Positions 42,222 to 50,268 of a stretch of DNA of 64,000 nt are shown here, piece after piece (within the stretch, counting starts at the first letter, position 1; every line of letters starts with the position of its first letter). Below the pieces are notes generated by a model. That model had not been told where the DNA came from, did no database searches, and saw only the letters and a list, made by a program, of their open reading frames with translations. The translations under genes and the position numbers were made by a program. Location of the stretch: positions 248,001 through 312,000 of the forward strand of contig NZ_LGIS01000012.1 in assembly GCF_001187905.1 (NCBI RefSeq). Direction: 5' to 3'. The stretch is from Pantoea sp. RIT-PI-b. Its GTDB lineage: Bacteria; Pseudomonadota; Gammaproteobacteria; Enterobacterales; Enterobacteriaceae.

Positions 42222-42251
42222 ATGTTACCCTTAACATGATACCCGTAACAT
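42222..42251. promoter_or_regulatory. Two tandem GntR-type operators
   Basis: ATGTTACCCTTAACAT (42222-42237) and ATGATACCCGTAACAT (42236-42251) both match the E. coli gluconate-repressor palindrome ATGTTA-N4-TAACAT, the second with one mismatch in a half-site. They overlap by two bases. They lie 112-141 bp upstream of gntT and about 150 bp upstream of the divergent dehydrogenase, so one repressor could control both. Confidence 0.85.
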
Positions 42252-42362
42252 CGTCGGAATGGGGAGGTTCCTGTTCCGCATGCTGCTGAATCTTATGTCC
42301 TCTGGGATAACCATAACAAACCGCTGCCGGTATCTCACCGCGCGCAAAAGTGGAGAAAAATT

Positions 42363-43679
42363 ATGCCATTACTCTATGTGGCGATTGGCGTAGCGTTACT
42401 GCTGCTGCTGATGATCCGTTTCAAACTGAACGGATTTATTGCGCTGATTCTGGTAGCGCTGGCCGTGGGCGTGATGCAGGGCATGCCGGTCAATAAAGTT
42501 ATCATCTCGATTAAAACCGGTGTTGGCGGCACGCTGGGCAGCCTCGCGCTGATCATGGGTTTCGGCGCGATGCTGGGTAAATTGCTGGCGGATTGTGGCG
42601 GGGCGCAGCGTATTGCTACCACGCTGATCGCGAAATTTGGCGAGAAGCATATTCAGTGGGCGCTGGTATTGACCGGCTTCACCGTGGGCTTTGCGCTGTT
42701 CTATGAAGTGGGCTTTGTCCTGATGCTGCCGCTGGTATTCAGTATCGCCGCCTCCGCACGGGTGCCACTGCTGTACGTTGGTGTGCCCATGGCCGCCGCG
42801 CTTTCGGTAACGCACGGTTTTCTGCCACCGCATCCGGGCCCAACGGCGATTGCCACCTTGTTCAACGCTGATATGGGTAAAACGCTGCTGTACGGTACGC
42901 TGCTGGGCATTCCCACGGTTATTCTCGCTGGTCCGGTTTATGCGCGTTTCCTGAAGAGCATCGATAAGCCGATCCCGGAAGGCTTGTGGAATCCCAAAAC
43001 CTTTACTGAAGCAGAGATGCCGGGCTTTGGCGTTAGCGTCTGGACCGCATTGGTGCCGGTAGTGCTGATGGCGTTACGCGCGGTGGCAGAGATGTTGCTG
43101 CCGAAAGGTCACGTGCTGCTGCCGTACGCGGAGTTCTTTGGTGATCCGATCATGGCCACCCTGATTGCGGTGCTGATTGCTATCTTCACGTTCGGGTTGA
43201 ACCGTGGACGCAGCATGGATGAGGTGATGGGCACCATTACCGATTCGATTAAAATCATCGCGATGATGCTGCTGATCATTGGCGGCGGCGGGGCGTTTAA
43301 GCAGGTGCTGGTGGACAGCGGCGTCGACAAATATATCGCTAATATGATGCATGAAACCAACCTGTCACCGATCTTCATGGCGTGGTCGATTGCTGCCGTG
43401 CTGCGTATTGCGTTGGGTTCGGCCACCGTGGCAGCGATCACCGCAGGCGGGATTGTCGCGCCGCTGATCGTTACCAGCGGTGCCAGCCCCGAGTTGATGG
43501 TGATTGCGGTGGGTTCCGGCAGCGTGATTTTCTCTCACGTTAACGACCCGGGCTTCTGGTTGTTTAAGGAGTACTTCAACCTGACTATCGGCGAAACCTT
43601 CCGCTCATGGTCCGCACTGGAAACCATCATTTCAGTGTGCGGGCTGGTGGGGTGTTTGCTGCTCGCCAGCGTCATCTAA
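42363..43679 (+). CDS. gntT: High-affinity gluconate permease GntT
   Basis: 438 residues, the same length as E. coli GntT and nearly identical in long blocks (GGTLGSLALIMGFGAMLGKL, HGFLPPHPGPTAIATLFN, GSGSVIFSHVNDPGFWLFKE). It has about 12-14 membrane helices and is a GntP-family proton symporter importing gluconate across the inner membrane. GGAG precedes the ATG. Two GntR-type operators lie upstream, so induction by gluconate is expected. A hairpin terminator follows. Confidence 0.93.
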   Translation: MPLLYVAIGVALLLLLMIRFKLNGFIALILVALAVGVMQGMPVNKVIISIKTGVGGTLGSLALIMGFGAMLGKLLADCGGAQRIATTLIAKFGEKHIQWALVLTGFTVGFALFYEVGFVLMLPLVFSIAASARVPLLYVGVPMAAALSVTHGFLPPHPGPTAIATLFNADMGKTLLYGTLLGIPTVILAGPVYARFLKSIDKPIPEGLWNPKTFTEAEMPGFGVSVWTALVPVVLMALRAVAEMLLPKGHVLLPYAEFFGDPIMATLIAVLIAIFTFGLNRGRSMDEVMGTITDSIKIIAMMLLIIGGGGAFKQVLVDSGVDKYIANMMHETNLSPIFMAWSIAAVLRIALGSATVAAITAGGIVAPLIVTSGASPELMVIAVGSGSVIFSHVNDPGFWLFKEYFNLTIGETFRSWSALETIISVCGLVGCLLLASVI

Positions 43680-43686
43680 ATCTTAA

Positions 43687-43709
43687 GGCTGAGGCGCTCT
43701 GCCTCAGCC
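43687..43709. terminator. Hairpin between gntT and ybiC (convergent)
   Basis: GGCTGAGGC and GCCTCAGCC form a perfect 9-bp stem with a 5-nt loop between convergent genes. It is probably a shared terminator. Confidence 0.7.
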
Positions 43710-43718
43710 GTTTGCGGT

Positions 43719-44801
43719 TTACTGCGTTAGTGCGCGGAACGCCGCAAGTTCTTCGGGCGGCATGCCTGCTTGCCGCGCTGCCTGGCAAATTTGCTCCCAG
43801 CTGTTGCTATCCAGTGGAATGCCGTCGCGGCCGCGCGTCACTCTGTTTTGCTCTTCCCACTCGCCCGGTACCTGAATGGGAGCATCGCCGCTTTGCGGTG
43901 ACTGTTTCACCCAATCAAGGAATGATTCCGCTTCTTCCTGCATCGCCGGCGCGTCAAAAGCATCCGGATTAACAATGATGGTGGTCATGCAGTTAAAAAT
44001 GGCATCGTGGCTGGTAACCAGCGTTGCATCGTGCGTGGTGCGGCCGCCGGACAGCGCTCCGCCAAGAATTTCGCACAGAGTTGCCAGCGCATAGCCTTTG
44101 TGCAGCCCAAATGGCATCAGCGAACCGTACGGTTCCTGATGCATCACGCCGGGTTCGGTAGTGGGTTGGCCCTGATGATCGATGAGATAACCTGGCGCAA
44201 CCTGCTGCTGTTTATTCCACGCCACCCGCGTTTTACCGAAGGCGATACCGCTGGTGGCGAAATCCAGCAGCAGCGGTGTGGCATTACGACGTGGGAAAAT
44301 GGCACAGAACGGATTGGTGCCAAAACGGCGATCGCTGCCGTTAAACGGTGCCACCATCGGATCGCCCATAACGTTGACGAAGTGAAAAGAGACAAAACCG
44401 GCTGCGGCACACTGTTCCGCCCAATGACCGATGCGGCCAATATGGTGGGAATGGTGTAACCCCACCGCTGCAATACCTAACTTAGCGGCTCGTTCGATGC
44501 CGAGCTGCATCGCCTCAAAGGCCGCAACCTGGCCAAAACCGTTATGACCGTGCAGCGTTAATACGGCGCCGGCATCTTTTTCGAGGGTGGCATGTTGATT
44601 AAGCTGCAGAAAACCTTGTGCCAGTGAATTCATATAGCTGGGAATCATGCCGACGCCGTGTGAATCATGGCCAGCCAGGTTTGCGGCAACTAAGTGATCA
44701 GCAACCAATTGCGCTTCTTCCGCGCTGCTGCCTGCATGGAGCCAAATGGCCTGGACAAACTGATGAAGGTGGGAAGGGGGAATACGATGCTGGCTACTCA
44801 C
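43719..44801 (-). CDS. ybiC: Hydroxycarboxylate dehydrogenase, YbiC-like (Ldh family)
   Basis: 360 residues of the malate/L-lactate dehydrogenase (type 2) family: VADHLVAANLAGHDSHGVGMIPSY, the catalytic-histidine region LHHSHHIGRIGHWAEQ, RFGTNPFCAIFPRR, LLDFATSGIAFGKTRVA and GLHKGYALATLCEILGGALSG. Length and sequence match E. coli YbiC (HcxB), which reduces 2-oxo acids with NAD(P)H. It is convergent with gntT and monocistronic. It is cytosolic, with no signal peptide. Confidence 0.9.
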   Translation of the reverse strand: MSSQHRIPPSHLHQFVQAIWLHAGSSAEEAQLVADHLVAANLAGHDSHGVGMIPSYMNSLAQGFLQLNQHATLEKDAGAVLTLHGHNGFGQVAAFEAMQLGIERAAKLGIAAVGLHHSHHIGRIGHWAEQCAAAGFVSFHFVNVMGDPMVAPFNGSDRRFGTNPFCAIFPRRNATPLLLDFATSGIAFGKTRVAWNKQQQVAPGYLIDHQGQPTTEPGVMHQEPYGSLMPFGLHKGYALATLCEILGGALSGGRTTHDATLVTSHDAIFNCMTTIIVNPDAFDAPAMQEEAESFLDWVKQSPQSGDAPIQVPGEWEEQNRVTRGRDGIPLDSNSWEQICQAARQAGMPPEELAAFRALTQ

Positions 44802-44908
44802 GCGGTCAATCTCCTTATCATGGTCAATAGCGCATCCTGCGACGAAAACAGTGATAACCGCAAGTCAGCAATGCATAAGCAAAGGGCCACAAGCTGTGGC
44901 CCAAAAAC

Positions 44909-45154
44909 TCAGTGCGGCTGTTCGAATCCCGCTTTAACCATCTGATCGCGCAACGCACGCGTGATTTCACGGTTCCCGCCCGTGATGGGATAAATGACAT
45001 TGTTGACGACATCGTCAAGATAGTGCTCTTCAAACTCCTGCATAGTGAGTTGCGTACCACCTTCATCGTTGATGGCAATGCTGCCACTGATGTGGTTGCC
45101 GTAATCCTTTGCCTTAAGGCTATAACGCCCCATGCTGGTATTAATCGTACTCAT
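44909..45154 (-). CDS. Small conserved-looking protein, function unknown
   Basis: 81 residues with an ideal AAGGAG site before ATG 45154. It is an acidic, soluble sequence: MSTINTSMGRYSLKAKDYGN, EEHYLDDVVNNVIYP, and REITRALRDQMVKAGFEQ. There are no membrane segments and no motif that I recognise. The strong ribosome binding site and ordinary codon use support a real gene. Confidence 0.65.
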   Translation of the reverse strand: MSTINTSMGRYSLKAKDYGNHISGSIAINDEGGTQLTMQEFEEHYLDDVVNNVIYPITGGNREITRALRDQMVKAGFEQPH

Positions 45155-45412
45155 AAGAATCTCCTTGTTACGTAGGCATTGATAACAATTGAGGCCTCTT
45201 CAGGCGCTGTAAGTTTAGACTGCGTACAGCCGCTGAGTGCGTTAACACAGGGGAGGAAAATCGAAGGCTGCGACCCGTCTCGCAGAAATTAATTTGTGGC
45301 AAGCGAAACGCAGCAAATGCACGTGACCATGTTCGCAGTGGGCGGCGAAAGCAGAATAATCATCTATACTGGTTTGCAGACACGTTATTTTTCATACTTG
45401 AAGGAGCGAACA

Positions 45413-45496
45413 ATGAAAATAATTCTGTGGGTTATCGCCATCATCTTCATCGTTGGGTTACTGACGCTTACGGGTGTGTTTAAACTGATTTTCTGA
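45413..45496 (+). CDS. yohP: YohP-like membrane microprotein
   Basis: 27 residues: MKIILWVIAIIF, then IVGLLTLTGVFKLIF, nearly the same as the E. coli YohP microprotein from memory. GAAGGAG lies 6-7 nt upstream of ATG 45413. It is a single membrane helix. In E. coli, YohP is known as an SRP-dependent inner-membrane microprotein of uncertain function. It ends in a strong terminator that also serves the convergent gene. Confidence 0.82.
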   Translation: MKIILWVIAIIFIVGLLTLTGVFKLIF

Positions 45497-45502
45497 CAAG
45501 TA

Positions 45503-45530
45503 CAGGCACCTGCGGGTGCCTGAATTTTTT
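45503..45530. terminator. Intrinsic terminator after yohP
   Basis: CAGGCACC and GGTGCCTG form an 8-bp stem with a 4-nt loop, followed by AATTTTTT. It lies between convergent genes. Confidence 0.85.
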
Positions 45531-45714
45531 ATTCGGCATAGGATTTGACCGCCTCATCAGGAATTGTCTTTTTACGGACAATATCGCGCAGATCAAGCGG
45601 CTTATAACACTTCGCGCAGCAGGCACCATGATGGTGTGGTAAATCGACCTTTTCGCTAGCAGACAACGTGTAGAAAAATTTAGCGCAACCGCAGCGGCTA
45701 CAGCAAATAGTCAT
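45529..45714 (-). CDS. Small cysteine-rich (zinc-ribbon-like) protein
   Basis: 61 residues with three cysteine groups: MTICCSRCGCAKFFY, HHHGACCAKCYKP and a nearby HHH. This suggests a compact zinc site. AGGAAGGA before ATG 45714 is a strong ribosome binding site. No family was recognised. It is convergent with yohP. Confidence 0.65.
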   Translation of the reverse strand: MTICCSRCGCAKFFYTLSASEKVDLPHHHGACCAKCYKPLDLRDIVRKKTIPDEAVKSYAE

Positions 45715-46097
45715 CTCAATTCCTTCCTCTCCGTCCTGGAGTAGCGAGATTTATCTTATTCGTGCGGTGAGTTCAATTGATAAATTTTATTAACTTATTC
45801 CCTGAGTGAATGATTAGCGCTAAGTCACTGAATGCTATCTTATTGCCAAAAGTTATCATCACTGCATGTTTGCATTTTTTGTATATATCCCTGCGTGACC
45901 TACCTGTTTACCCGCCATTTCGAATCCTGTCTGCTGATTGAGGTAAAATTGACCACTCAATCAGTAAACAACCAAGAATCGGCCTGGAGTGATTGCGCCG
46001 TTTTTTTAATACACTTTGCGCTAATAACCTTAAAACGCGGGAGTTGATAAGCGTGTAATGATTGCTTACTGCTCACTGTCGTTTTCTGTATGACTTA
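45715..46097. other. Intergenic region upstream of pagP
   Basis: About 380 bases, AT-rich, with no convincing gene; a 71-codon plus-strand frame at 45832-46047 lacks a ribosome binding site and any family character. It must carry the pagP promoter. Isolated TGTTTA half-sites occur (for example near 45905), but no proper pair for a PhoP box was found. Confidence 0.5.
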
Positions 46098-46685
46098 ATG
46101 GGAAATATTGTTGTGAATCGGCACTTTTCTGCAGCGTTATTGAGCTGCATTTTGACCTCTTCGGTCACCTTTTCAGCATCAGCGGTAACAGCATCACAAG
46201 CCATCAAATCTGGCTGGAATACCTTTAGCGACAACGTTTCTAAAACCTGGTCGCAACCAGAGAACTACGATTTTTATCTGCCGGCCATAACCTGGCATAA
46301 CCGCTGGACTTATGACGATGAGCACATCGACAAGTACAACGAGCGGCCGTGGGGTGCAGGTGCGGGCGTATCGCGCTGGGACGAGAAAGGTAACTGGAAC
46401 GGCCTGTATCTGATGGCGTTTAAGGACTCATTTAACAAATGGGAGCCGATAGGCGGTTACGGCTGGGAAGCGACCTGGCGACCGTTAAACGATCAGAATT
46501 TTCACGTAGGTGCAGGTTATACGGCGGGCGTGACGGCAAGGGACAACTGGCGATATATTCCTGTTCCCTTGATTTTACCTTTAGCATCAATTGGATATGG
46601 CCCAGCTACTTTCCAAATGACTTACATTCCCGGTACTTACAATAACGGTAATGTCTATTTTGCCTGGTTGAGATTTGAGTTTTAA
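46098..46685 (+). CDS. pagP: Lipid A palmitoyltransferase PagP
   Basis: About 195 residues. The signal peptide ends near TFSASA. The mature part is an 8-strand outer-membrane barrel, with the [30 protein letters not shown] block (catalytic His in TWHNRW), then [28 protein letters not shown] and [30 protein letters not shown]. The enzyme moves palmitate from phospholipid to lipid A. ATG 46098 has a poor ribosome binding site; GTG 46113, with GGGAAA before it, is the alternative. It lies upstream of cspE as in E. coli. Confidence 0.93.
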   Translation: MGNIVVNRHFSAALLSCILTSSVTFSASAVTASQAIKSGWNTFSDNVSKTWSQPENYDFYLPAITWHNRWTYDDEHIDKYNERPWGAGAGVSRWDEKGNWNGLYLMAFKDSFNKWEPIGGYGWEATWRPLNDQNFHVGAGYTAGVTARDNWRYIPVPLILPLASIGYGPATFQMTYIPGTYNNGNVYFAWLRFEF

Positions 46686-46794
46686 GCGTTAGCGCCGTGC
46701 AGAAAGTGTGATCAGTATGCAAAAAATCAATATTTATCACTTTTTCATCAAATCGCACTGGACAAATGTCACCGCAATTGCTGTACTAGACGTC

Positions 46795-46817
46795 GACACA
46801 GTTTAGTGTCCTTTTTT
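46795..46817 (+). promoter_or_regulatory. Terminator-like hairpin in the cspE leader
   Basis: GACAC (46795-46799) and GTGTC (46806-46810) form a 5-bp stem with a 6-nt loop followed by CTTTTTT, just before the cspE ribosome binding site (AAAGG). It could end pagP transcription or act as an attenuator of cspE. Confidence 0.5.
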
Positions 46818-46835
46818 CATGTAAAGGTAATATAG

Positions 46836-47045
46836 ATGTCTAAGATCAAAGGTAACGTAAAGTGGTTTAATGAGTCGAAAGGCTTCGGTTTCATTACTCC
46901 AGAAGATGGCAGCAAAGATGTATTCGTACATTTCTCTGCAATCAACAGCAACGGTTTCAAAACTCTGGCTGAAGGTCAACGCGTTGAGTTCGAAATCACT
47001 GACGGCGCTAAAGGCCCATCAGCTGCTAACGTTATCGCACTGTAA
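46836..47045 (+). CDS. cspE: Cold-shock-family RNA chaperone CspE
   Basis: 69 residues, differing from E. coli CspE at only a few positions. The RNP1 motif KGFGFITP and RNP2 motif VFVHF are intact. CspE is an RNA-binding chaperone and transcription antiterminator, and is constitutively expressed in E. coli. It is downstream of pagP, as in E. coli, and followed by a strong terminator. A hairpin with a T-run lies just before its start. Confidence 0.97.
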   Translation: MSKIKGNVKWFNESKGFGFITPEDGSKDVFVHFSAINSNGFKTLAEGQRVEFEITDGAKGPSAANVIAL

Positions 47046-47064
47046 TTTAACAGTTCGAATTCTG

Positions 47065-47092
47065 AAAACCCGCCTTCTGGCGGGTTTTTTTT
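47065..47092 (+). terminator. Intrinsic terminator after cspE
   Basis: AAAACCCGCC and GGCGGGTTTT form a 10-bp stem with a 4-nt loop and a run of eight T residues. Confidence 0.92.
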
Positions 47093-47101
47093 ATTCTTTT
47101 T

Positions 47102-47200
47102 TTAAGCATGCCACCAAACAAGTATCCAGGCGATAACAGCAAACGTGGTTAAACTCATCGCCATCAACTCATCGAATGAACGCGGTATCAAATCTTTCAC
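47102..47200 (-). CDS. Possible 32-residue membrane microprotein
   Basis: GTG 47200 follows a CTGAGG site at 8-9 nt. The peptide starts MKDLIPRSFDELMAMS and ends with a hydrophobic helix (TTFAVIAWILVWWHA). It has the typical shape of a single-pass microprotein, with a polar N-terminus and a tryptophan-rich end. It is convergent with cspE and uses the far side of its terminator. Coding is suggested by the coherent amphipathic layout and the ribosome binding site, not by a known family. Confidence 0.5.
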   Translation of the reverse strand: MKDLIPRSFDELMAMSLTTFAVIAWILVWWHA

Positions 47201-47403
47201 TTTATCGGCCTCAGAAGTTCATTTTCTTCAGCATGACAACGACAGATTAAGCCCGCCTTAAGCCGCCATGACATTTTCGTGACAAGACAGATTCTGCGGC
47301 GTATCTCACAGATAGCTTGCGTAACATCCCTACAACAATCCTTACTTGCAGATTTTTGTCCGGCAACGCTATATAACTGCTCAGGGAAAAGTGAGGAGAC
47401 AGG

Positions 47404-47829
47404 ATGAATATACGTCAGGCACAGGCAAAAGACAGTTTTGCCTTGAGTGCGCTGTTAACCGAATTGGGATACAGCGCAACGGAAGGGTTTATCGATACGC
47501 GTTTGGCTCAGCTTTGTAACCATCCAGATGAAATACTGCTGGTGGCGGAACACGGCAGCCAGGTGTTGGGTTTTCTGTCATTACACTTTATTCCGCAACT
47601 GGCATTGGCGGGCGATTTTGCCCGTATCAGCTATTTCTGCATTGCCGAAGGCGAGCGCAGCAAGGGCAGTGGGCAGCAATTGTTGAATCATGCTGAACAG
47701 CTGGCGCGTTCACGCGGGTGTGATCGTATGGAAGTGCACTGCCACTCATCGCGTCTTAAAGCCAACCAGTTTTATGCGCGGGAAGGCTATGTGGAATCAC
47801 CGCGCTATCACATCAAAGCTCTGAGCTAA
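47404..47829 (+). CDS. GNAT-family N-acetyltransferase
   Basis: 141 residues of the GNAT fold: MNIRQAQAKDSFALSALL, ILLVAEHGSQVLGFLSLH, the acetyl-CoA loop ERSKGSGQQLLNHAEQLARSRG (Q/RxxGxG/A type), and SSRLKANQFYAREGYVE. GAGGAG precedes the ATG. The substrate cannot be predicted. Its 3' end overlaps the convergent MocR-type regulator by 17 nt. Confidence 0.87.
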   Translation: MNIRQAQAKDSFALSALLTELGYSATEGFIDTRLAQLCNHPDEILLVAEHGSQVLGFLSLHFIPQLALAGDFARISYFCIAEGERSKGSGQQLLNHAEQLARSRGCDRMEVHCHSSRLKANQFYAREGYVESPRYHIKALS

Positions 47830-49168
47830 GGTTAAGCTCACGCCCGCTAGCAATCACAATGGCATCGGCGATGCTGTCGAGCTGGGCAAACGGCAGTAGC
47901 GCCGCGCTGACGCGAATGAATTGCCGGCTGTTAATGCTACAGCGTTCTCCTGGCAGCACGGCGATACCGCGCGCAGCTAGCGTGATCATGGCGTATTGCT
48001 CGGATTCCACTGGAATCCACACGCTCAATCCATCACGCTCATCTAACTGCAGACCGCGTTTCGCCAGGGCGGCCAGCAACAAATGGCGACGCTGCGCATA
48101 AGTCGCTTTGGCGTGCTGAATACGTTGCTGGGTATCTTCATCGTTAAGCATCCACGCCACGGCATCCTGCAAAATACGGCTGGTCCAGCTCACGCCGAAG
48201 TTACGCCAGGCTTGCAGGCGTTGCACCATTTCTGAGGTGGCGGATAACACTGCCAGGCGCAAATCCGGGCCATAGGCTTTGGAGAACGAATGCACATGCA
48301 GCACACGTTGCGGATAGTGGAAGCCAAGGCTCCATACTGGCCAGCGCGACAAATCGCCAATGCCATCATCCTCGACGATAATGGTGTTGCTGTTGGCCAG
48401 CACGCGGGCTAATTCCGCGCTGCGTCGTTGGCTTACGCTGTGGCCGGTGGCTGAATGCGTTCGCGGCTGATAGATAAACATCGCCGGTGATTTCTGCATC
48501 AGCGTGGCCAGTGCGGAGGGGATCGGGCCTTGCTCATCGCACGGAAGTGGCAAAATCTCGGCACCAATATTGTCCAGAATATCCAGCAGACGCGTGGCCG
48601 TCGGATCTTCGATGACGACACGATCACCTGGCGAAAGCAGGGTTTGCACGATGAGATTCATCGCATCAAACCCGCCGTCGGTGGCTAGCCAGGCTTCTGC
48701 AGGATAGGGCCAGCGCGGTGTCACCGCATCCTGCAATTGAGGTGAAATGGCCTCGCGCTGATAGCTATTCAATTGTGGAGAAGCAATGCCTGCAAGCATC
48801 GCCTGGCGCAAATCGGGTAGCAATGACGGATCGGGCGAGGCCATCGCCAGTGATGCCTGAACATTCTCACCGTAATTCCCAATTTTCTCGAAACGAATCG
48901 GCCGCGGCATCACGCTGTTACCGCTAACCCATACGCCGCTGCGACCTTTTCCCGCCAGCACTTTCTGCTTTTTCAGCTGTGACCAGGCGGCGGAAACGGT
49001 GGCCGGACTCACACCTAATCGCTCCGCCAGCTCGCGCACCGCGGGCATTTGCATGCCAACAGCAATCTGTCCGTCGCGAATCAGGGTTGATGCCGCATGC
49101 GTGATGCCTTTGACCGAAGCGTCAGTAATTTGCTGACTGAGCCAGTCCAAATCCACACTTTGCGTCAT
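47813..49168 (-). CDS. MocR/PdxR-type regulator (GntR HTH plus aminotransferase-like domain)
   Basis: 451 residues. The N-terminal GntR winged helix is MQMPAVRELAERLGVSPATVSAAWSQL (about 40-66). A fold-type I aminotransferase-like domain follows, with FSKAYGPDLRLAVLS carrying the PLP lysine (HSFSKAYG) and VEDDGIGDLSRWP. Such regulators use PLP or an amino compound as effector, commonly controlling a divergent operon. Here it is divergent from a transporter/amidase operon, with direct repeats in the 137-bp gap. It most likely regulates that operon in response to its substrate. Confidence 0.88.
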   Translation of the reverse strand: MTQSVDLDWLSQQITDASVKGITHAASTLIRDGQIAVGMQMPAVRELAERLGVSPATVSAAWSQLKKQKVLAGKGRSGVWVSGNSVMPRPIRFEKIGNYGENVQASLAMASPDPSLLPDLRQAMLAGIASPQLNSYQREAISPQLQDAVTPRWPYPAEAWLATDGGFDAMNLIVQTLLSPGDRVVIEDPTATRLLDILDNIGAEILPLPCDEQGPIPSALATLMQKSPAMFIYQPRTHSATGHSVSQRRSAELARVLANSNTIIVEDDGIGDLSRWPVWSLGFHYPQRVLHVHSFSKAYGPDLRLAVLSATSEMVQRLQAWRNFGVSWTSRILQDAVAWMLNDEDTQQRIQHAKATYAQRRHLLLAALAKRGLQLDERDGLSVWIPVESEQYAMITLAARGIAVLPGERCSINSRQFIRVSAALLPFAQLDSIADAIVIASGRELNLSSEL

Positions 49169-49178
49169 AAGAAAATCC

Positions 49179-49209
49179 TTTGTTCAGTAACAAATAATAG
49201 ATTGTTCAG
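49179..49209. promoter_or_regulatory. Candidate MocR operator: direct repeats plus palindrome
   Basis: TTGTTCAG occurs at 49180-49187 and again at 49202-49209, a spacing of 22 bp (two helical turns), as is usual for MocR-type operators. The first copy is embedded in a perfect palindrome, TTTGTTcagtAACAAA (49179-49194). It lies directly upstream of the regulator gene. Confidence 0.6.
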
Positions 49210-49305
49210 ATTAGTATTCGCGTTTTAGACTCAAATTCAAGCACTATTTGCTGCATAAATAATCACAGCCACAGGGCTGGCAGAACAGACGAGGAAGGCA
49301 TAACT

Positions 49306-50265
49306 ATGATTACCATCAGACTGGCGGTGCGTGACTGGGATTACTTCACCCCGCTGGCGCTTGGCGATATCAAGCCGGAAGGTTTTGCGCTGGAGATCGA
49401 TCGCGTCGGCACTCTGGTGGATAATCTGGCGACGAGCGAGCAATACGATGCGGGCGAAGTATCGTTTAGTCGATTTGCTCAGGCGCGGGCGAAAGGGGAC
49501 ACCTCCCTGTTGGGCCTGCCACACTTTCTGATGCGCGGTTTCCGTCAGCGCTGCATCATCACCCGCGCCGATAGCCCAATCACTTCACCGGCACAGCTGA
49601 AAGGCAAAAAGATTGGCGTGACCGGCTGGCAGGATTCGGGCAATACCTGGACGCGCACCGTGTTACGTGAAGCGGGCGTGGAGATCGATGATGCGTACTG
49701 GTTTGCCGGTCGTTTAACCGCGGATCATCCGATTGTTGATCGTTTGGCCGGTTTTGGTCGTCCGGGCCGTATTGAACCGGCGCCAGGTGAACGTTCACTG
49801 ATCGAACTGCTGAAAGCCGGTGAGCTGGATGCGGTGTTTACGCCATTTATGCCGGAAGGCTTTTTCCTCGCCGATTCTGGATTGCGCCAGCTGCAGGTCG
49901 ATTTCGCTGGCGCTGAACGCGACTACTTCAATCGCGTCGGTTATGTGCCGGGCATTCATATCCTGGCGATAAAGCCTGCGCTGGCAGAAGCGCATCCGTG
50001 GCTGCCGCAGGCGCTAAGCGAAATCATCGACCGTTCCTACCAGATGTGGATGAAGAAGCGCGAGAAATATGCCGACACGACGCCGTGGCTGCTGGATGAT
50101 TTGCGACGCACCGCGCAGGAATTACCCGCCAACTGGAATCATAACGGCTTTACCGCTAACAAAAAGATGATTGCCGACTTTGCTAATGAGCTGTTCCAGC
50201 AAGGTTTAACCCAAACATTGCTGACGCCGGAAGCAATTTTCCCGGCAGCGGCGCAAGGAGAGTAA
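49306..50265 (+). CDS. Periplasmic-binding-protein-fold protein (dihydroxyphthalate-decarboxylase-like / ABC substrate-binding family)
   Basis: 319 residues with no signal peptide: MITIRLAVRDWDYFTPLALGDI, then a two-lobe binding-protein fold (VGTLVDNLATSEQYDAGEVSFSRFAQARAKGD, ITSPAQLKGKKIGVTGWQDSG, GELDAVFTPFMPEGFF). It resembles 4,5-dihydroxyphthalate decarboxylase and related NMT1-like proteins, so it may be an enzyme rather than a transport component. It is the first gene of the five-gene operon; AGGAAGG precedes the ATG. The substrate is unknown. Confidence 0.75.
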   Translation: MITIRLAVRDWDYFTPLALGDIKPEGFALEIDRVGTLVDNLATSEQYDAGEVSFSRFAQARAKGDTSLLGLPHFLMRGFRQRCIITRADSPITSPAQLKGKKIGVTGWQDSGNTWTRTVLREAGVEIDDAYWFAGRLTADHPIVDRLAGFGRPGRIEPAPGERSLIELLKAGELDAVFTPFMPEGFFLADSGLRQLQVDFAGAERDYFNRVGYVPGIHILAIKPALAEAHPWLPQALSEIIDRSYQMWMKKREKYADTTPWLLDDLRRTAQELPANWNHNGFTANKKMIADFANELFQQGLTQTLLTPEAIFPAAAQGE

Positions 50266-50268
50266 AAG

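Noticed and set aside
42073..42237. ATG start for the iron-dependent dehydrogenase at 42237
   Set aside because: The extra 55 residues have no family similarity and the start would fall on the GntR operators. GTG 42072 has a proper ribosome binding site.
45832..46047. 71-codon frame upstream of pagP
   Set aside because: No ribosome binding site and irregular composition; it lies in AT-rich promoter DNA.
45715..46097. PhoP box before pagP
   Set aside because: Only isolated TGTTTA-like half-sites were seen, without the 5-nt spaced direct repeat.
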